Positions 1 through 9,140 of a stretch of DNA of 42,189 nucleotides are shown piece after piece (position 1 is the first letter of the stretch; each line of letters starts with the position of its first letter). The notes under the pieces are model-generated. The model saw nothing but the letters and a program-made list of their open reading frames with translations, did no database searches and was not told the DNA's origin. Origin of the DNA: 66-474 sp035249175 (lineage in GTDB: Bacteria; Pseudomonadota; Gammaproteobacteria; Xanthomonadales; Rhodanobacteraceae); NCBI GenBank assembly GCA_035249175.1, contig DATFGT010000077.1:1-42189 (forward strand), written 5' to 3'. A program made the position numbers and the translations under genes.

Positions 1-60
1 CGTCGCGCACGACGTAATGGAAACTGACGACGGAATCTTTTTCGGCACGCATGGATGGAG

Positions 61-1326
61 TCACTGGGGAATCGGCGAATCGCGCATGGTAGCGTCGCCG
101 GTTTCCTGCGTCACGCCGAACTTCGCGCCGTGTGCTTCCGGTCCGAACCATGTCAGCAGCGCCAGCAGCACCGCCACGATGCCGATCCAGACCGCCTGTG
201 CGAACGCGTAATCGCCGCCGCGCCGGCCGGCGATCACGGCCAGTGCCACCGCGGTCACCGACGCGAGCAGGTTGCCGAGTTGGTAGGCGAAGCCCGGCAG
301 CGTGCCGCGCACGTCGTCGGGCGACAGTTCATTCAAGTAGCCTGGCACCACGCCCCACGCGCCCTGCACCGCGACCTGGATCCAGAACGCCCCGATCGCG
401 AGCAACAGCACCGAACCGCCGTAGCTCCACAGCGGGATCGCGGGCAGCGCCAGCACGCAGGCGATCGCCATCGCGCGGCGGCGGCCGATCTTTTCCGACC
501 ACTGGCCGAACACCAACCCACCGACCAACGCACCCAGATTCAGGATGATCGTCAGCAGGCTGACCATGTGGGTGTCGAAATGCATCTGCAGTTTCAGGAA
601 AGTGGGATAGACGTCCTGCGAGCCGTGGCTGAAAGCGTTGAACACCGCCATCGTCACGATCAAATAAGCGAATAGCCCCCAACGCCCACGCATGGTTTCC
701 ATCACGCCGCGGCGCACGCCGGCCCGCGCGCGTTGTTCGAACACCGGCGACTCCGGCACGCTGCGGCGCAGGTACAACACCAGCAGCGCGGGCAGGATGC
801 CCAGCGCGAACATGCCGCGCCAGCCAATCGAGTTGAACAGCAACCCGTACGCGATCGCACACAGCAGATAGCCGCACGGATACCCCGACTGCAGGATGCC
901 CGACACGATGCCGCGCGAATGCGCGGGGATCGATTCCATCGCCAGCGATGCGCCGATACCCCACTCGCCGCCCATCGCGATGCCGAACAACGATCGCAGC
1001 ACCAGCAGCACCAGCAACGACGGCGCGAATGCGCAGGCCAGTCCAAGCACCGAATAAAGCGCGACGTCGATCATCAGGATGCGTCGACGTCCGTAGCGGT
1101 CGGCCAGCCGTCCGAAGACCAACGCGCCCAGCGGCCGGAAAGCCAGCGTCAGCAGCAGCGCGAAAGCGACGTCCGGCACGTCGACGTGAAACGACTGCGC
1201 CACCGCCGGCATCACCATCACCAGCAGGAAATAATCGAATGCATCCAGGGTCCAGCCAAGGAAGGTGGCCGCGACAGTATGCCGCTGGGTGCTGTCGAGG
1301 GCGCGCAGATCGGCGATGACGGACAT
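61..1326 (-). CDS. MFS transporter, SHS/sialate-lactate-like family
   Basis: A 421-residue inner-membrane major facilitator protein with about 12 hydrophobic segments. The N-terminal part carries the MFS loop signature GRLADRYGRRR after TM2, and GQWSEKIGRRR forms the equivalent loop in the second half. The opening (GWTLDAFDYFLLVMVMPAV) and MGGEWGIGASLAMESIP resemble the SHS/NanT branch that imports lactate, sialate or related organic acids by proton symport; the substrate cannot be read from sequence. The start is placed at the ATG at 1326, because the open frame upstream encodes Arg/Pro-rich shadow sequence while MFS similarity begins there. It is divergent from rnfB, with an 89-bp shared upstream region. 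Confidence 0.88.
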   Translation of the reverse strand: MSVIADLRALDSTQRHTVAATFLGWTLDAFDYFLLVMVMPAVAQSFHVDVPDVAFALLLTLAFRPLGALVFGRLADRYGRRRILMIDVALYSVLGLACAFAPSLLVLLVLRSLFGIAMGGEWGIGASLAMESIPAHSRGIVSGILQSGYPCGYLLCAIAYGLLFNSIGWRGMFALGILPALLVLYLRRSVPESPVFEQRARAGVRRGVMETMRGRWGLFAYLIVTMAVFNAFSHGSQDVYPTFLKLQMHFDTHMVSLLTIILNLGALVGGLVFGQWSEKIGRRRAMAIACVLALPAIPLWSYGGSVLLLAIGAFWIQVAVQGAWGVVPGYLNELSPDDVRGTLPGFAYQLGNLLASVTAVALAVIAGRRGGDYAFAQAVWIGIVAVLLALLTWFGPEAHGAKFGVTQETGDATMRDSPIPQ

Positions 1327-1403
1327 GGGCGATTCCGATGCGGCCAGACGACCGAATGCGGCGAGCATACCGCCGCCTGCACGAGGTCTGCACGGGTCGC
1401 GTC

Positions 1404-1409
1404 TACAAT
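1404..1409 (+). promoter_or_regulatory. Possible -10 box (TACAAT) of the rnfB operon
   Basis: TACAAT ends six bases before the rnfB ATG at 1416. If it is used, transcription would begin at or next to the start codon and give a leaderless mRNA. No convincing -35 hexamer lies 16-18 bp upstream, so the call is weak. Confidence 0.3.
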
Positions 1410-1415
1410 GACGAC

Positions 1416-1901
1416 ATGAATGTGGAAACAACGCCCGACACGCGGGCGTTCGATGCGCTGGTCGAGCGTATCGATGCCGCCCTGCCACAGACGCAATGCA
1501 CGCGTTGCGGTTATCCGGCCTGCCGGCCCTACGCCGAGGCGGTCGCCCGCGGTGAGGCCGCGATCAACCGCTGTCCGCCGGGCGGTGCCGAGGGCGTGCG
1601 TGCGCTGGCTCGGATCACCGGCCGGCCGGCACTGCCGCTCGATCCCGAATGCGGCATCGAAACGCCGCCCCGCGTCGCCGTGATCGACGAAGCCGCGTGC
1701 ATCGGCTGCACCAAGTGCATCCAGGCCTGCCCGGTGGACGCGATCGTCGGCGCCAGCAAATTGATGCATACCGTCATTGCGGACCTGTGCACCGGCTGCG
1801 AACTCTGCATTCCGCCCTGCCCCGTCGATTGCATCGCCATGGTCCCGGCGCGCGGCGTGCCTCATCGGCTGCCGCGCCCGGCGCTTCCGTGTCCGCCCTG
1901 A
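1416..1901 (+). CDS. rnfB: Soluble RnfB-like ferredoxin (electron transport complex subunit B family)
   Basis: A 161-residue iron-sulfur protein. The N-terminal part holds the 4Fe-4S domain of RnfB (QTQCTRCGYPACRPYAEAV followed by NRCPPGG). Two ferredoxin-type 4Fe-4S motifs follow: CIGCTKCIQACPVDAI and CTGCELCIPPCPVDCI. Unlike membrane-bound RnfB it has no N-terminal transmembrane anchor; the ferredoxin-like part starts almost at once. It opens an overlapping operon with a metallophosphoesterase, an RnfC-like ferredoxin and nth, and none of the membrane subunits RnfA, D, E or G lies nearby. A soluble RnfB homologue beside nth is a known arrangement in beta- and gammaproteobacteria. The role is probably electron transfer; the partner is not known. 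Confidence 0.88.
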   Translation: MNVETTPDTRAFDALVERIDAALPQTQCTRCGYPACRPYAEAVARGEAAINRCPPGGAEGVRALARITGRPALPLDPECGIETPPRVAVIDEAACIGCTKCIQACPVDAIVGASKLMHTVIADLCTGCELCIPPCPVDCIAMVPARGVPHRLPRPALPCPP

Positions 1902-2917
1902 GTGCCCGCCGCCGGCGCTGGCTGTGGCGGGGCGCGTGGGTCGCCGCGATCGTGGTGTTCTGCGTCGTATGGCCGGCATGGGAATACCCGACCTTCGACA
2001 TCGAGCCGCAGCAGCGCTTCACGGCCTTCGTGCAGCTCGTGCTGCTGCATGGCTCGTGGCTGTTGTGGCCACTGCTGCTGCAATCAGGGTTCAAGGCTTG
2101 GCTGCGCTGGCGCGAACGGCGCCGCGGGCGCGCGGTGGGCGCGATCGCGCTCGCGTGCGTTTGCGCGGTGCTGTGCTGGTCGCGCTTCGTGGCGCCCAAC
2201 CGGCTGGTAGTGCGCCGCACGATGATTCCCGCGCCGATCGATTTGAACATCGCGCTGGTCGCCGACATGCACGTCGGCATTTTCACCCGTACCGCCAAGC
2301 TGGCGCAGATGGTCCGGAAACTGAACGCGCTGCACGTCGACATGGTGCTGATCGCGGGTGACGTCACCTACGATCCGCCGCACGACCTGGCCACCGCGCT
2401 GGCGCCCTTGCGGCACATCGACCATCCCACCTACGTGGTGCTCGGCAACCACGACGTGCAATTGCCGGGGCCGCCGCTGGCGCACAAGATCTTTCGCGCG
2501 ATGGCGGCACCCAATGTGCACTTCATCGCGCATCGCGTGATCGGCTTCAAGAATTTCCGGCTCGCCGGGCTGTACGACTGGTGGAGTGGACGTGATGACA
2601 CGGCGTTCCTGAGGGCGCTGCCGCACGACAAACCGTTGCTGGTGCTGATGCACCAGCCGCACAGCTTGCGCGCGTTGCGGGGGGTGGATTTCGCACTGGC
2701 GATGGCGGGCCATACCCACGGCGGGCAGGTGTACATACCAGGTTTGACCGAAACGGTCTTCATGCTGATGCGCGACGAGAAATACGTGAACGGCTATTAC
2801 GACACGCCCACCGGGAAACTGTTCGTGACACCGGGCATCGGCGTGACCGGCGTGCCGCTGCGGTTCGATTGCCCACCCACCATCGACGTGCTGGAATTGC
2901 GCAGCAATGGCCGCTGA
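1889..2917 (+). CDS. Membrane-anchored calcineurin-like metallophosphoesterase (YkuE/YaeI-like)
   Basis: About 342 residues if it starts at the GTG at 1889, which overlaps the end of rnfB by 13 bases; the longer open frame upstream only shadows rnfB. Two or three hydrophobic segments lie near residues 15-32, 45-65 and 83-97. The dimetal phosphoesterase core follows: VADMHVG (D126, H128), AGDV (157-160), LGNHD (to 189), MHQPH (H255) and GHTHGGQ (274-280). These are all the metal-binding motifs of the family, so the enzyme should be active on a phosphodiester or phosphomonoester. Homologues such as YaeI and YkuE have been linked to lipid-linked substrates; the substrate here is unknown. Its stop overlaps the next gene by 11 bases. 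Confidence 0.88.
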   Translation: MSALSARRRRWLWRGAWVAAIVVFCVVWPAWEYPTFDIEPQQRFTAFVQLVLLHGSWLLWPLLLQSGFKAWLRWRERRRGRAVGAIALACVCAVLCWSRFVAPNRLVVRRTMIPAPIDLNIALVADMHVGIFTRTAKLAQMVRKLNALHVDMVLIAGDVTYDPPHDLATALAPLRHIDHPTYVVLGNHDVQLPGPPLAHKIFRAMAAPNVHFIAHRVIGFKNFRLAGLYDWWSGRDDTAFLRALPHDKPLLVLMHQPHSLRALRGVDFALAMAGHTHGGQVYIPGLTETVFMLMRDEKYVNGYYDTPTGKLFVTPGIGVTGVPLRFDCPPTIDVLELRSNGR

Positions 2918-3467
2918 AGTTTCCAAACAACAACCCTGCATCCACTGCGGCGACTGCGCGCGCGCATGTCCGGAGGCATTGAATCCGGAAGCGCTGTTCC
3001 TTGCGCTGGTCCAGGATGGTTTTCCCGCAGCACGCGCCGCGCGGCTCGACGCTTGCAGCGAATGCAGACGCTGCGTGGAAGTGTGTCCCTCGCACATCCC
3101 GCTGCTCGACTGGTTCCGTTGGGGCAAATCCGAACTGCACGAACGCGCGCACGCGGACGACGCACGCAAGCGTTTTGGAGCGCGCAACGCGCGGCTGGCG
3201 CGTGAACGTGCCGAGCGCGCCGCGCGGCGGCGCGAGATTCCTTCGCCCACTGCGCTGCCCGCGCAGACGATCAGCCACGCCGAGGTGCTTGCGGCCATTG
3301 CCCGGGGCCGCGCGCGCAAGGGGCGCGCGAATTGCGCAGCTACATCCGAAGCAGCTGTTGTGAGAAGTCAGGCCAAGGATGGACGTTCTGGTGCTCGCGA
3401 CTCTGAAACGACACCGCTTGCCGAATTGCCCGATGGCGCGGCGATCAGGGATGATCGCACACCATGA
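2907..3467 (+). CDS. 4Fe-4S protein resembling the C-terminal ferredoxin domain of RnfC
   Basis: A 186-residue protein with two cluster motifs, CIHCGDCARACP near the N-terminus and CSECRRCVEVCPSHIPL about 40 residues later, then WFRWGKSEL and a long Arg/Ala-rich helix (ARNARLARERAERAARRRE). This order, including the charged helical tail, is that of the C-terminal third of RnfC. The NADH/flavin-binding N-terminal part of RnfC (usually more than 350 residues) is absent. The start ATG at 2907 overlaps the metallophosphoesterase by 11 bases, and the stop overlaps nth in an ATGA junction. It may be an electron relay that works with the RnfB-like protein. The last 60 or so residues look low-complexity. 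Confidence 0.82.
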   Translation: MAAEVSKQQPCIHCGDCARACPEALNPEALFLALVQDGFPAARAARLDACSECRRCVEVCPSHIPLLDWFRWGKSELHERAHADDARKRFGARNARLARERAERAARRREIPSPTALPAQTISHAEVLAAIARGRARKGRANCAATSEAAVVRSQAKDGRSGARDSETTPLAELPDGAAIRDDRTP

Positions 3468-4126
3468 AGCGCGAAGACATCGCAGAACTCTTCCGCCGCC
3501 TGCGCGAACTCGACCCGAATCCCACCACCGAGCTCAAGTACAACACGCCGTTCGAGTTGCTCGTCGCGGTGATCCTGTCGGCACAGGCCACCGACGTCGG
3601 CGTCAACAAGGCCACGAAGCGCCTGTTTCCGGTCGCCAACACTCCGCAAAAAATCCTCGCACTGGGCGAGGATGGTCTCAAAAAATACATCTCGACCATC
3701 GGCCTCTACAACGCCAAGGCGAAAAACATCATCGCGACCTGCAGGCTGCTGCTGGAGCGCCATGGCGGCGAAGTGCCGTGCACGCGGGAACAGCTTGAAG
3801 CGCTGCCGGGCGTCGGCCGCAAGACCGCCAACGTGGTGCTGAACACCGTGTTTGGCGAAGCGGCGATTGCGGTGGACACCCACATCTTCCGCGTGTGCAA
3901 CCGCACGGGCCTCGCGCGCGGCGCGACCGTGCGACGGGTGGAAGACAAGCTCATGAAAGTGGTGCCTGACGAATACAAGCTCGGCGCGCATCATTGGCTG
4001 ATCCTGCACGGCCGTTACGTGTGCGTGGCACGCAAGCCGAAATGCCCCGTCTGCCCGATCCGCGATCTTTGCGCGTACAAGCACAAGACGCCGGCGGATC
4101 GCGCCGGCACGTCCCGCGCGCGCTGA
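3464..4126 (+). CDS. nth: Endonuclease III (DNA glycosylase/AP lyase)
   Basis: A 220-residue base-excision repair enzyme that removes oxidised pyrimidines and cuts the abasic strand. The helix-hairpin-helix LPGVGRKTANVV contains the catalytic Lys120, and AVDTHI contains the catalytic Asp138. The 4Fe-4S cluster ligands are Cys187, 194, 197 and 203 (C-x6-C-x2-C-x5-C). Length and motifs are those of an intact Nth. Its ATG overlaps the upstream ferredoxin gene by four bases (ATGA), so it is the last gene of the rnfB operon and probably translationally coupled to it. Confidence 0.97.
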   Translation: MKREDIAELFRRLRELDPNPTTELKYNTPFELLVAVILSAQATDVGVNKATKRLFPVANTPQKILALGEDGLKKYISTIGLYNAKAKNIIATCRLLLERHGGEVPCTREQLEALPGVGRKTANVVLNTVFGEAAIAVDTHIFRVCNRTGLARGATVRRVEDKLMKVVPDEYKLGAHHWLILHGRYVCVARKPKCPVCPIRDLCAYKHKTPADRAGTSRAR

Positions 4127-4223
4127 CCGCCGTGCCTTGGGCACGTACGACGAAAGCGCGTCATCGCCGTCATCGCAACGATGGTGCAGGCGAAGCGGCG
4201 GCTCCCTTGTGCCCGCGCTTTTT

Positions 4224-4252
4224 TTGGACGCCATCCCGGGCGCTGTTATTCT
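4224..4252 (+). promoter_or_regulatory. Predicted sigma-70 promoter of rnt
   Basis: TTGGAC (4224-4229) and TATTCT (4247-4252) are separated by 17 bp. The ATG of rnt at 4259 begins six bases after the -10 box and there is no Shine-Dalgarno sequence, so the transcript may be leaderless. Confidence 0.45.
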
Positions 4253-4258
4253 GGCCGG

Positions 4259-4912
4259 ATGCACAAACAGATCGACGCCTACACGGAACGCATGGCTACG
4301 CGCTTCCGCGGCTTCCTGCCGGTGGTGGTGGACGTCGAAACCGGCGGCTTCGATGCGCAGCACGATGCGCTGCTGGAAATCGCGGCGGTGGTGGTGAGCA
4401 TGGACGGTAATGGCATGCTCGCGCCGGAACCCGTGGTCTCCACGCACGTCGAGGTGTTCCCGGGTGCGCACATCGACCCGAAATCGCTGGAAGTGACCGG
4501 CATCGACCCCGACCAGCCGCTGCGCGGCGCGCTGCCCGAACGCGTCGCGCTGGACCTGATCTTCAAACCGGTACGCGAGGCCATCAAGGCCAGCGGCTGC
4601 CAGCGCGCGATCCTGGTCGGCCACAACGCCGCGTTCGATCTCGGCTTTCTCAATGCCGCGGTGCAACGCACTGGCCACAAGCGCAATCCGTTCCATCCGT
4701 TCTCGTGCTTCGACACCGCGACGCTGGGCGGCCTCGCCTTCGGCCAGACCGTACTGTCGCGGGCGGTGCAAGCGGCCGGTTACGAATGGAACGCCGACTA
4801 CGCGCATTCGGCGGTCTATGACGCCGAACGCACGGCTGCGTTGTTCTGCACGATCGTCAACCGCTGGAAGCGTTTCGAGGAAATCGAGCGCGACACCGTC
4901 AGCGCCGACTGA
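4259..4912 (+). CDS. rnt: Ribonuclease T
   Basis: A 217-residue DEDDh 3'-5' exoribonuclease that trims tRNA CCA ends and matures the 3' ends of stable RNAs. The catalytic residues are visible: Asp25 and Glu27 in VDVETGG, Asp127 in GHNAAFDLGF, and His183 and Asp188 in HSAVYDAE. Numbering is offset by two from the E. coli enzyme. The start at 4259 matches the family N-terminus; the 26 extra codons upstream in frame are not conserved in character. It converges on pgpA, with nine bases between the two stop codons. Confidence 0.96.
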   Translation: MHKQIDAYTERMATRFRGFLPVVVDVETGGFDAQHDALLEIAAVVVSMDGNGMLAPEPVVSTHVEVFPGAHIDPKSLEVTGIDPDQPLRGALPERVALDLIFKPVREAIKASGCQRAILVGHNAAFDLGFLNAAVQRTGHKRNPFHPFSCFDTATLGGLAFGQTVLSRAVQAAGYEWNADYAHSAVYDAERTAALFCTIVNRWKRFEEIERDTVSAD

Positions 4913-4921
4913 ACATCGCGC

Positions 4922-5431
4922 TCAGTCGATCCGCACGTACCGCAGCGTGAATGCGATGAGCTGCAGCGCCACCAGCGCGTAAACGCCCGCGGCCACGTCA
5001 TCCAGCATCACGCCGAAACCGCCGTGCACGCGCCGGTCGGCCAGTCGCACCGGCCACGGTTTCCAGATGTCGAACAGGCGAAACAACGCGAAGCCGACCA
5101 GCATCCACCACCATGGCGACGGCGCGGCAAAGAGCGTGATCCACATGCCGATCACCTCGTCCCACACCAGTGCGCCCTGGTCGTGCATTCGGAGGCGCTG
5201 GTCGCAAACGCTGCAGGCCCAGACGCCGAGCAGGAACCCGGCGGCAAGCACCGCGACATACCACTCGGTTGGCAGACCGCGCAGCAGGAACCACCACGGC
5301 AGCAGTGCCACCAGCGAGCCCACGGTCCCCGGCGCCTTCGGCGACAACCCCGCGCCGGCCGCGGTCGCGATCCAGCCGGCGGGATGCGACAGCAGCGCAC
5401 GGCGTTGCATCGCGGTCAGCGGTGCGCTCAT
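4922..5431 (-). CDS. pgpA: Phosphatidylglycerophosphatase A
   Basis: A 169-residue inner-membrane phosphatase that dephosphorylates phosphatidylglycerol phosphate to phosphatidylglycerol. Family motifs are AGLSPKAPGTVGSL near the N-terminus, VWDEVIGMWITL in the middle, and FRLFDIWKPWPV with GGFGVMLDDVAAG near the C-terminus. The start is placed at the ATG at 5431 because it overlaps the thiL stop in an ATGA junction; an ATG six codons further up (5449) lies inside thiL. It is the last gene of the rib-nusB-thiL operon, a common order in Proteobacteria. Confidence 0.94.
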   Translation of the reverse strand: MSAPLTAMQRRALLSHPAGWIATAAGAGLSPKAPGTVGSLVALLPWWFLLRGLPTEWYVAVLAAGFLLGVWACSVCDQRLRMHDQGALVWDEVIGMWITLFAAPSPWWWMLVGFALFRLFDIWKPWPVRLADRRVHGGFGVMLDDVAAGVYALVALQLIAFTLRYVRID

Positions 5432-6381
5432 CGCGAAAAATGCTCCCACCCGGCACGTGGCATTGCAATTTCACTGCCGTGCGCATCGAAGACACGCACG
5501 CCGGAACCCGCGATGATGCGGCCGACGCGTGTCGCGCGACATCCGGCCCACTCGAGCGCCTTTTCCACTTCTGCTTCGCGTGCGCCGGAAGCCGTGAAGC
5601 AAAGTTCGTAATCATCACCACCCGCGCAGGCAAGATCGCGACAGGTTGTTTCATCGAATGTCGATGTCAAAGCCGCCGACAATGGCAGCATGTCGGCATC
5701 GAGTTCCGCGCCCACACCGCTTGCCGCGCAGACGTGGCCGAGATCGGCCAGCAACCCGTCCGACACGTCGATGCACGCGGTCGCAACGCCGCGCAACGCC
5801 AGTCCCGCTTCAACGCGCGGCTCGGGGCGATTCAATTTCGCCAACAACGCGAACGCTGGCGCGTCGTGGACTTGCAGTTGCCGCAGTGCACCCGCCGCAT
5901 CGCCCAGCGTTCCGGTGACGAATATCGCATCCCCCGCGTGCGCGCCACCGCGCGTCCATGCCTTACCGATCGGCAGCGTGCCGAGTGCCGTGACCGTGAT
6001 GGACAGCGGACCTTGCGTGGTATCGCCGCCGATCAGGGCCACGTCGTGCGCACGCGCAAGCCCGGCAAAGCCCGCTGCAAAACCCGCCACGAATCGTTCA
6101 TCGGGTTCCGGCAACGTCAGTGCCAGCAGCGCCCATGCAGGTTCCGCGCCCATCGCCGCGAGATCGGAAAGATTCACCGCGAGCGATTTCCAGCCGATGT
6201 CTTCCGGCGCGGTGCCGGCCAAAAAATGCACGCCTGCGACCAACGTGTCGGTGCAAGCCACGAGTTGTCGCCCTGGGGGTACGTTCGTCACCGCCGCATC
6301 GTCACCGATGCCGAGCGCCACGTCATCGCGTGCAATGTTGACGCGCACACGGATCGCATCGATCAGGTCGAACTCCATCAT
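5428..6381 (-). CDS. thiL: Thiamine-monophosphate kinase
   Basis: A 317-residue ATP-dependent kinase that converts thiamine monophosphate to thiamine diphosphate, the last step of cofactor synthesis. Recognised features are IGDDAAV near residue 26, the metal-binding TDTLVAGVHF, WKSLAVNLSDLAAMGA, IGGDTTQGPL, and IDVSDGLLADLGH with AGGDDYELCF in the C-terminal half. The first ATG (6381) overlaps the stop of the acetyltransferase gene in an ATGA junction, which supports that start over the next ATG at 6378. Confidence 0.96.
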   Translation of the reverse strand: MMEFDLIDAIRVRVNIARDDVALGIGDDAAVTNVPPGRQLVACTDTLVAGVHFLAGTAPEDIGWKSLAVNLSDLAAMGAEPAWALLALTLPEPDERFVAGFAAGFAGLARAHDVALIGGDTTQGPLSITVTALGTLPIGKAWTRGGAHAGDAIFVTGTLGDAAGALRQLQVHDAPAFALLAKLNRPEPRVEAGLALRGVATACIDVSDGLLADLGHVCAASGVGAELDADMLPLSAALTSTFDETTCRDLACAGGDDYELCFTASGAREAEVEKALEWAGCRATRVGRIIAGSGVRVFDAHGSEIAMPRAGWEHFSR

Positions 6382-6944
6382 GCTTCCGATGCCGGAAACG
6401 GCGCATGCGTGAATACCAGCGTCGGTTCGCCGTGGTAAGCGGTCTCGCGCCAGCGGTGGAGACCCGCCTTTTCCGCGACTCGAACGGATGCGACGTTCTC
6501 AGGCGCGATGATGCACACCGCGCGGCTTTCAGGAAAGTGCGTGCGACGCCATGTTTCGATCGCCGCAAGCGCTTCGGACGCGTAACCGTTGCCGTGCGCC
6601 GCGCGCGCCAGCGCCCAACCGCACTCCAGCATCCTGTGCAACGACGGCGCAACGTCGCGCTGGAATTCGGCGTAGCCGATATCGCCGATGTACTGCCCGC
6701 TCGCGCATTCCTCGATTGCCCAGTAGCCAAAGCCAAGCAGGCTCCACAATCCCGCGTAGGTCAGCAGCCGCCGCCAGGCCTCCTCGCCCGTCGAGGGCTT
6801 GCCCCCGATGTGTCGCACCACCTCGGGATCGGACCAGATTGCCCGGCACGCAGCGAAGTCGTCGGGACCATGCGCACGCAGCCGCAGGCGCGCGGTTTCC
6901 AGCGTCGGCGCGGTGGTGAACCTTGGCCGGCCGCGCCCCTCCAT
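6378..6944 (-). CDS. GNAT-family N-acetyltransferase (RimJ/RimL-like)
   Basis: About 188 residues from the ATG at 6944. A GTG at 6953, which would overlap the nusB stop by four bases, is an equally possible start. The sequence has the GNAT layout: TLETARLRLRAHGPDDF opens the fold, the acetyl-CoA loop region is ALARAAHGNGYASEALAA, and PENVASVRVAEKAGL matches motif B. This subfamily acetylates protein N-termini or small amines; the substrate is unknown. It sits between nusB and thiL, a position not usual for the operon, so it is probably an added passenger gene. Confidence 0.85.
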   Translation of the reverse strand: MEGRGRPRFTTAPTLETARLRLRAHGPDDFAACRAIWSDPEVVRHIGGKPSTGEEAWRRLLTYAGLWSLLGFGYWAIEECASGQYIGDIGYAEFQRDVAPSLHRMLECGWALARAAHGNGYASEALAAIETWRRTHFPESRAVCIIAPENVASVRVAEKAGLHRWRETAYHGEPTLVFTHAPFPASEA

Positions 6945-6949
6945 CGGCG

Positions 6950-7402
6950 TCACCGATCCGTTTCGGTGACGCGCCATGCGCGCGCCAATTTGTCCAGCAC
7001 CCCGTTGACGTAGGTGTGGCCCTGCTCTGAACCGAAGCGCTTGGCGACTTCCACCGCTTCGTTCAACACCACGCGATACGGCACGTCGATACGGTATTTC
7101 AATTCGTACGCGGACAGGCGCAACACCGCGCGCTCGATCGGATCGACGCGCTCGATGTCGCGATCAAGAAAGGGCGCCAGCCCGGCGTCGAGTTCCGCGC
7201 AATGCGTCTCCACGCCGCGCAGCAGGTCCTCGAAGTATTCGAGGTCGGCGATCTGCATGTCCTGCTCGGATCGAAAATCGTCAATGACCTTGCGCATGGA
7301 ATTGCCGCCGAGTTCCCACGCGTACAGCGCCTGCACCGCGCGCCGGCGCGCGCGCGTGCGCGCGGCCGGATCGACGCCATCGCCACGATGCGCGCCGTTC
7401 AT
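6950..7402 (-). CDS. nusB: Transcription antitermination factor NusB
   Basis: A 150-residue all-helical protein that binds boxA RNA with NusE (S10) during rRNA antitermination. The N-terminal RRRAVQALYAWELGG and the C-terminal IDVPYRVVLNEAVEVAKRFG with FVNGVLDKLA-type ending (here YVNGVLDKLARAW) are family hallmarks. The ATG overlaps the ribH stop (ATGA), the normal ribH-nusB arrangement. Confidence 0.96.
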   Translation of the reverse strand: MNGAHRGDGVDPAARTRARRRAVQALYAWELGGNSMRKVIDDFRSEQDMQIADLEYFEDLLRGVETHCAELDAGLAPFLDRDIERVDPIERAVLRLSAYELKYRIDVPYRVVLNEAVEVAKRFGSEQGHTYVNGVLDKLARAWRVTETDR

Positions 7403-7881
7403 GCGGAGAGTCCCTTCAGCAAAGCCGCCATTTCAATCGCGGACAGTGCCACGTCCGCGCCCTTGTTGCCGTGCGCCCCGCCCGCGCGCGCCCAGGCGTC
7501 GGCCTCGTCCTCGACCGCGAGCACGCCGTTCAAGACCGGCACCCCGGTATCGAGCGTGACCCGCATCAGGCCTCGCGCACATTCATCGGCGACATGTTCG
7601 TAGTGCCGGGTCTCGCCGCGCACCACGCAGCCCAGCGCGACGATCGCTGCATGGCCGCCGGTCGCAGCCAGGCGCTTCGCCAGCAACGGCAACTCCCACG
7701 CGCCGGGCACGCGCAGGACGTCCAGCGCATCATCGGCCACGCCGTGCGCGGCGAATGCTCGACGCGCACCATCGACCAGCACGTCCACGATCTCGTCGTT
7801 CCAGCGGCTGGCGATCACGGCGTACCGCGCGCCGGGCGGTGAACGCAAGTCGGTGTACGGGGCAGTGGATCGATTCGACAT
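7399..7881 (-). CDS. ribH: 6,7-dimethyl-8-ribityllumazine synthase
   Basis: A 160-residue enzyme that condenses the ribityl-aminouracil with dihydroxybutanone phosphate in the penultimate step of riboflavin synthesis, normally as a 60-mer or smaller shell. Motifs: RWNDEIVDVLVDGA (substrate loop), VPGAWELPLLAKRL, and VALGCVVRGETRHYEHV with the catalytic His93. GAHGNKGADVALSAIEM near the C-terminus is typical. It overlaps nusB by four bases and lies 70 bp after ribBA. Confidence 0.96.
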   Translation of the reverse strand: MSNRSTAPYTDLRSPPGARYAVIASRWNDEIVDVLVDGARRAFAAHGVADDALDVLRVPGAWELPLLAKRLAATGGHAAIVALGCVVRGETRHYEHVADECARGLMRVTLDTGVPVLNGVLAVEDEADAWARAGGAHGNKGADVALSAIEMAALLKGLSA

Positions 7882-7951
7882 GATGTGTGCGGAAGCAGGA
7901 AGCAGGAAACGGGGCGCGGGGAAAAAGCGTAGCAGCCGCGGCCGCGATTCC

Positions 7952-9085
<1,134 letters not shown>

Positions 9086-9140
9086 CGGAGAATGCTCTTG
9101 TTGAAAGTCGGACATGGATGTCCGTACTTGATTTACGCGA

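Noticed and set aside
1..60. Coding sequence at the left edge
   Set aside because: Too short to assign; nothing recognisable before the stop codon of the first MFS gene.
1649..1888. Longer N-terminus for the metallophosphoesterase
   Set aside because: This stretch shadows the two ferredoxin motifs of rnfB in another frame and is Arg-rich; a GTG at 1889 fits the overlapping operon better.
2965..3363. Several overlapping plus- and minus-strand frames over the RnfC-like gene
   Set aside because: They are Arg/Ala/Cys-poor shadows without motifs, while the annotated frame has two complete 4Fe-4S motifs.
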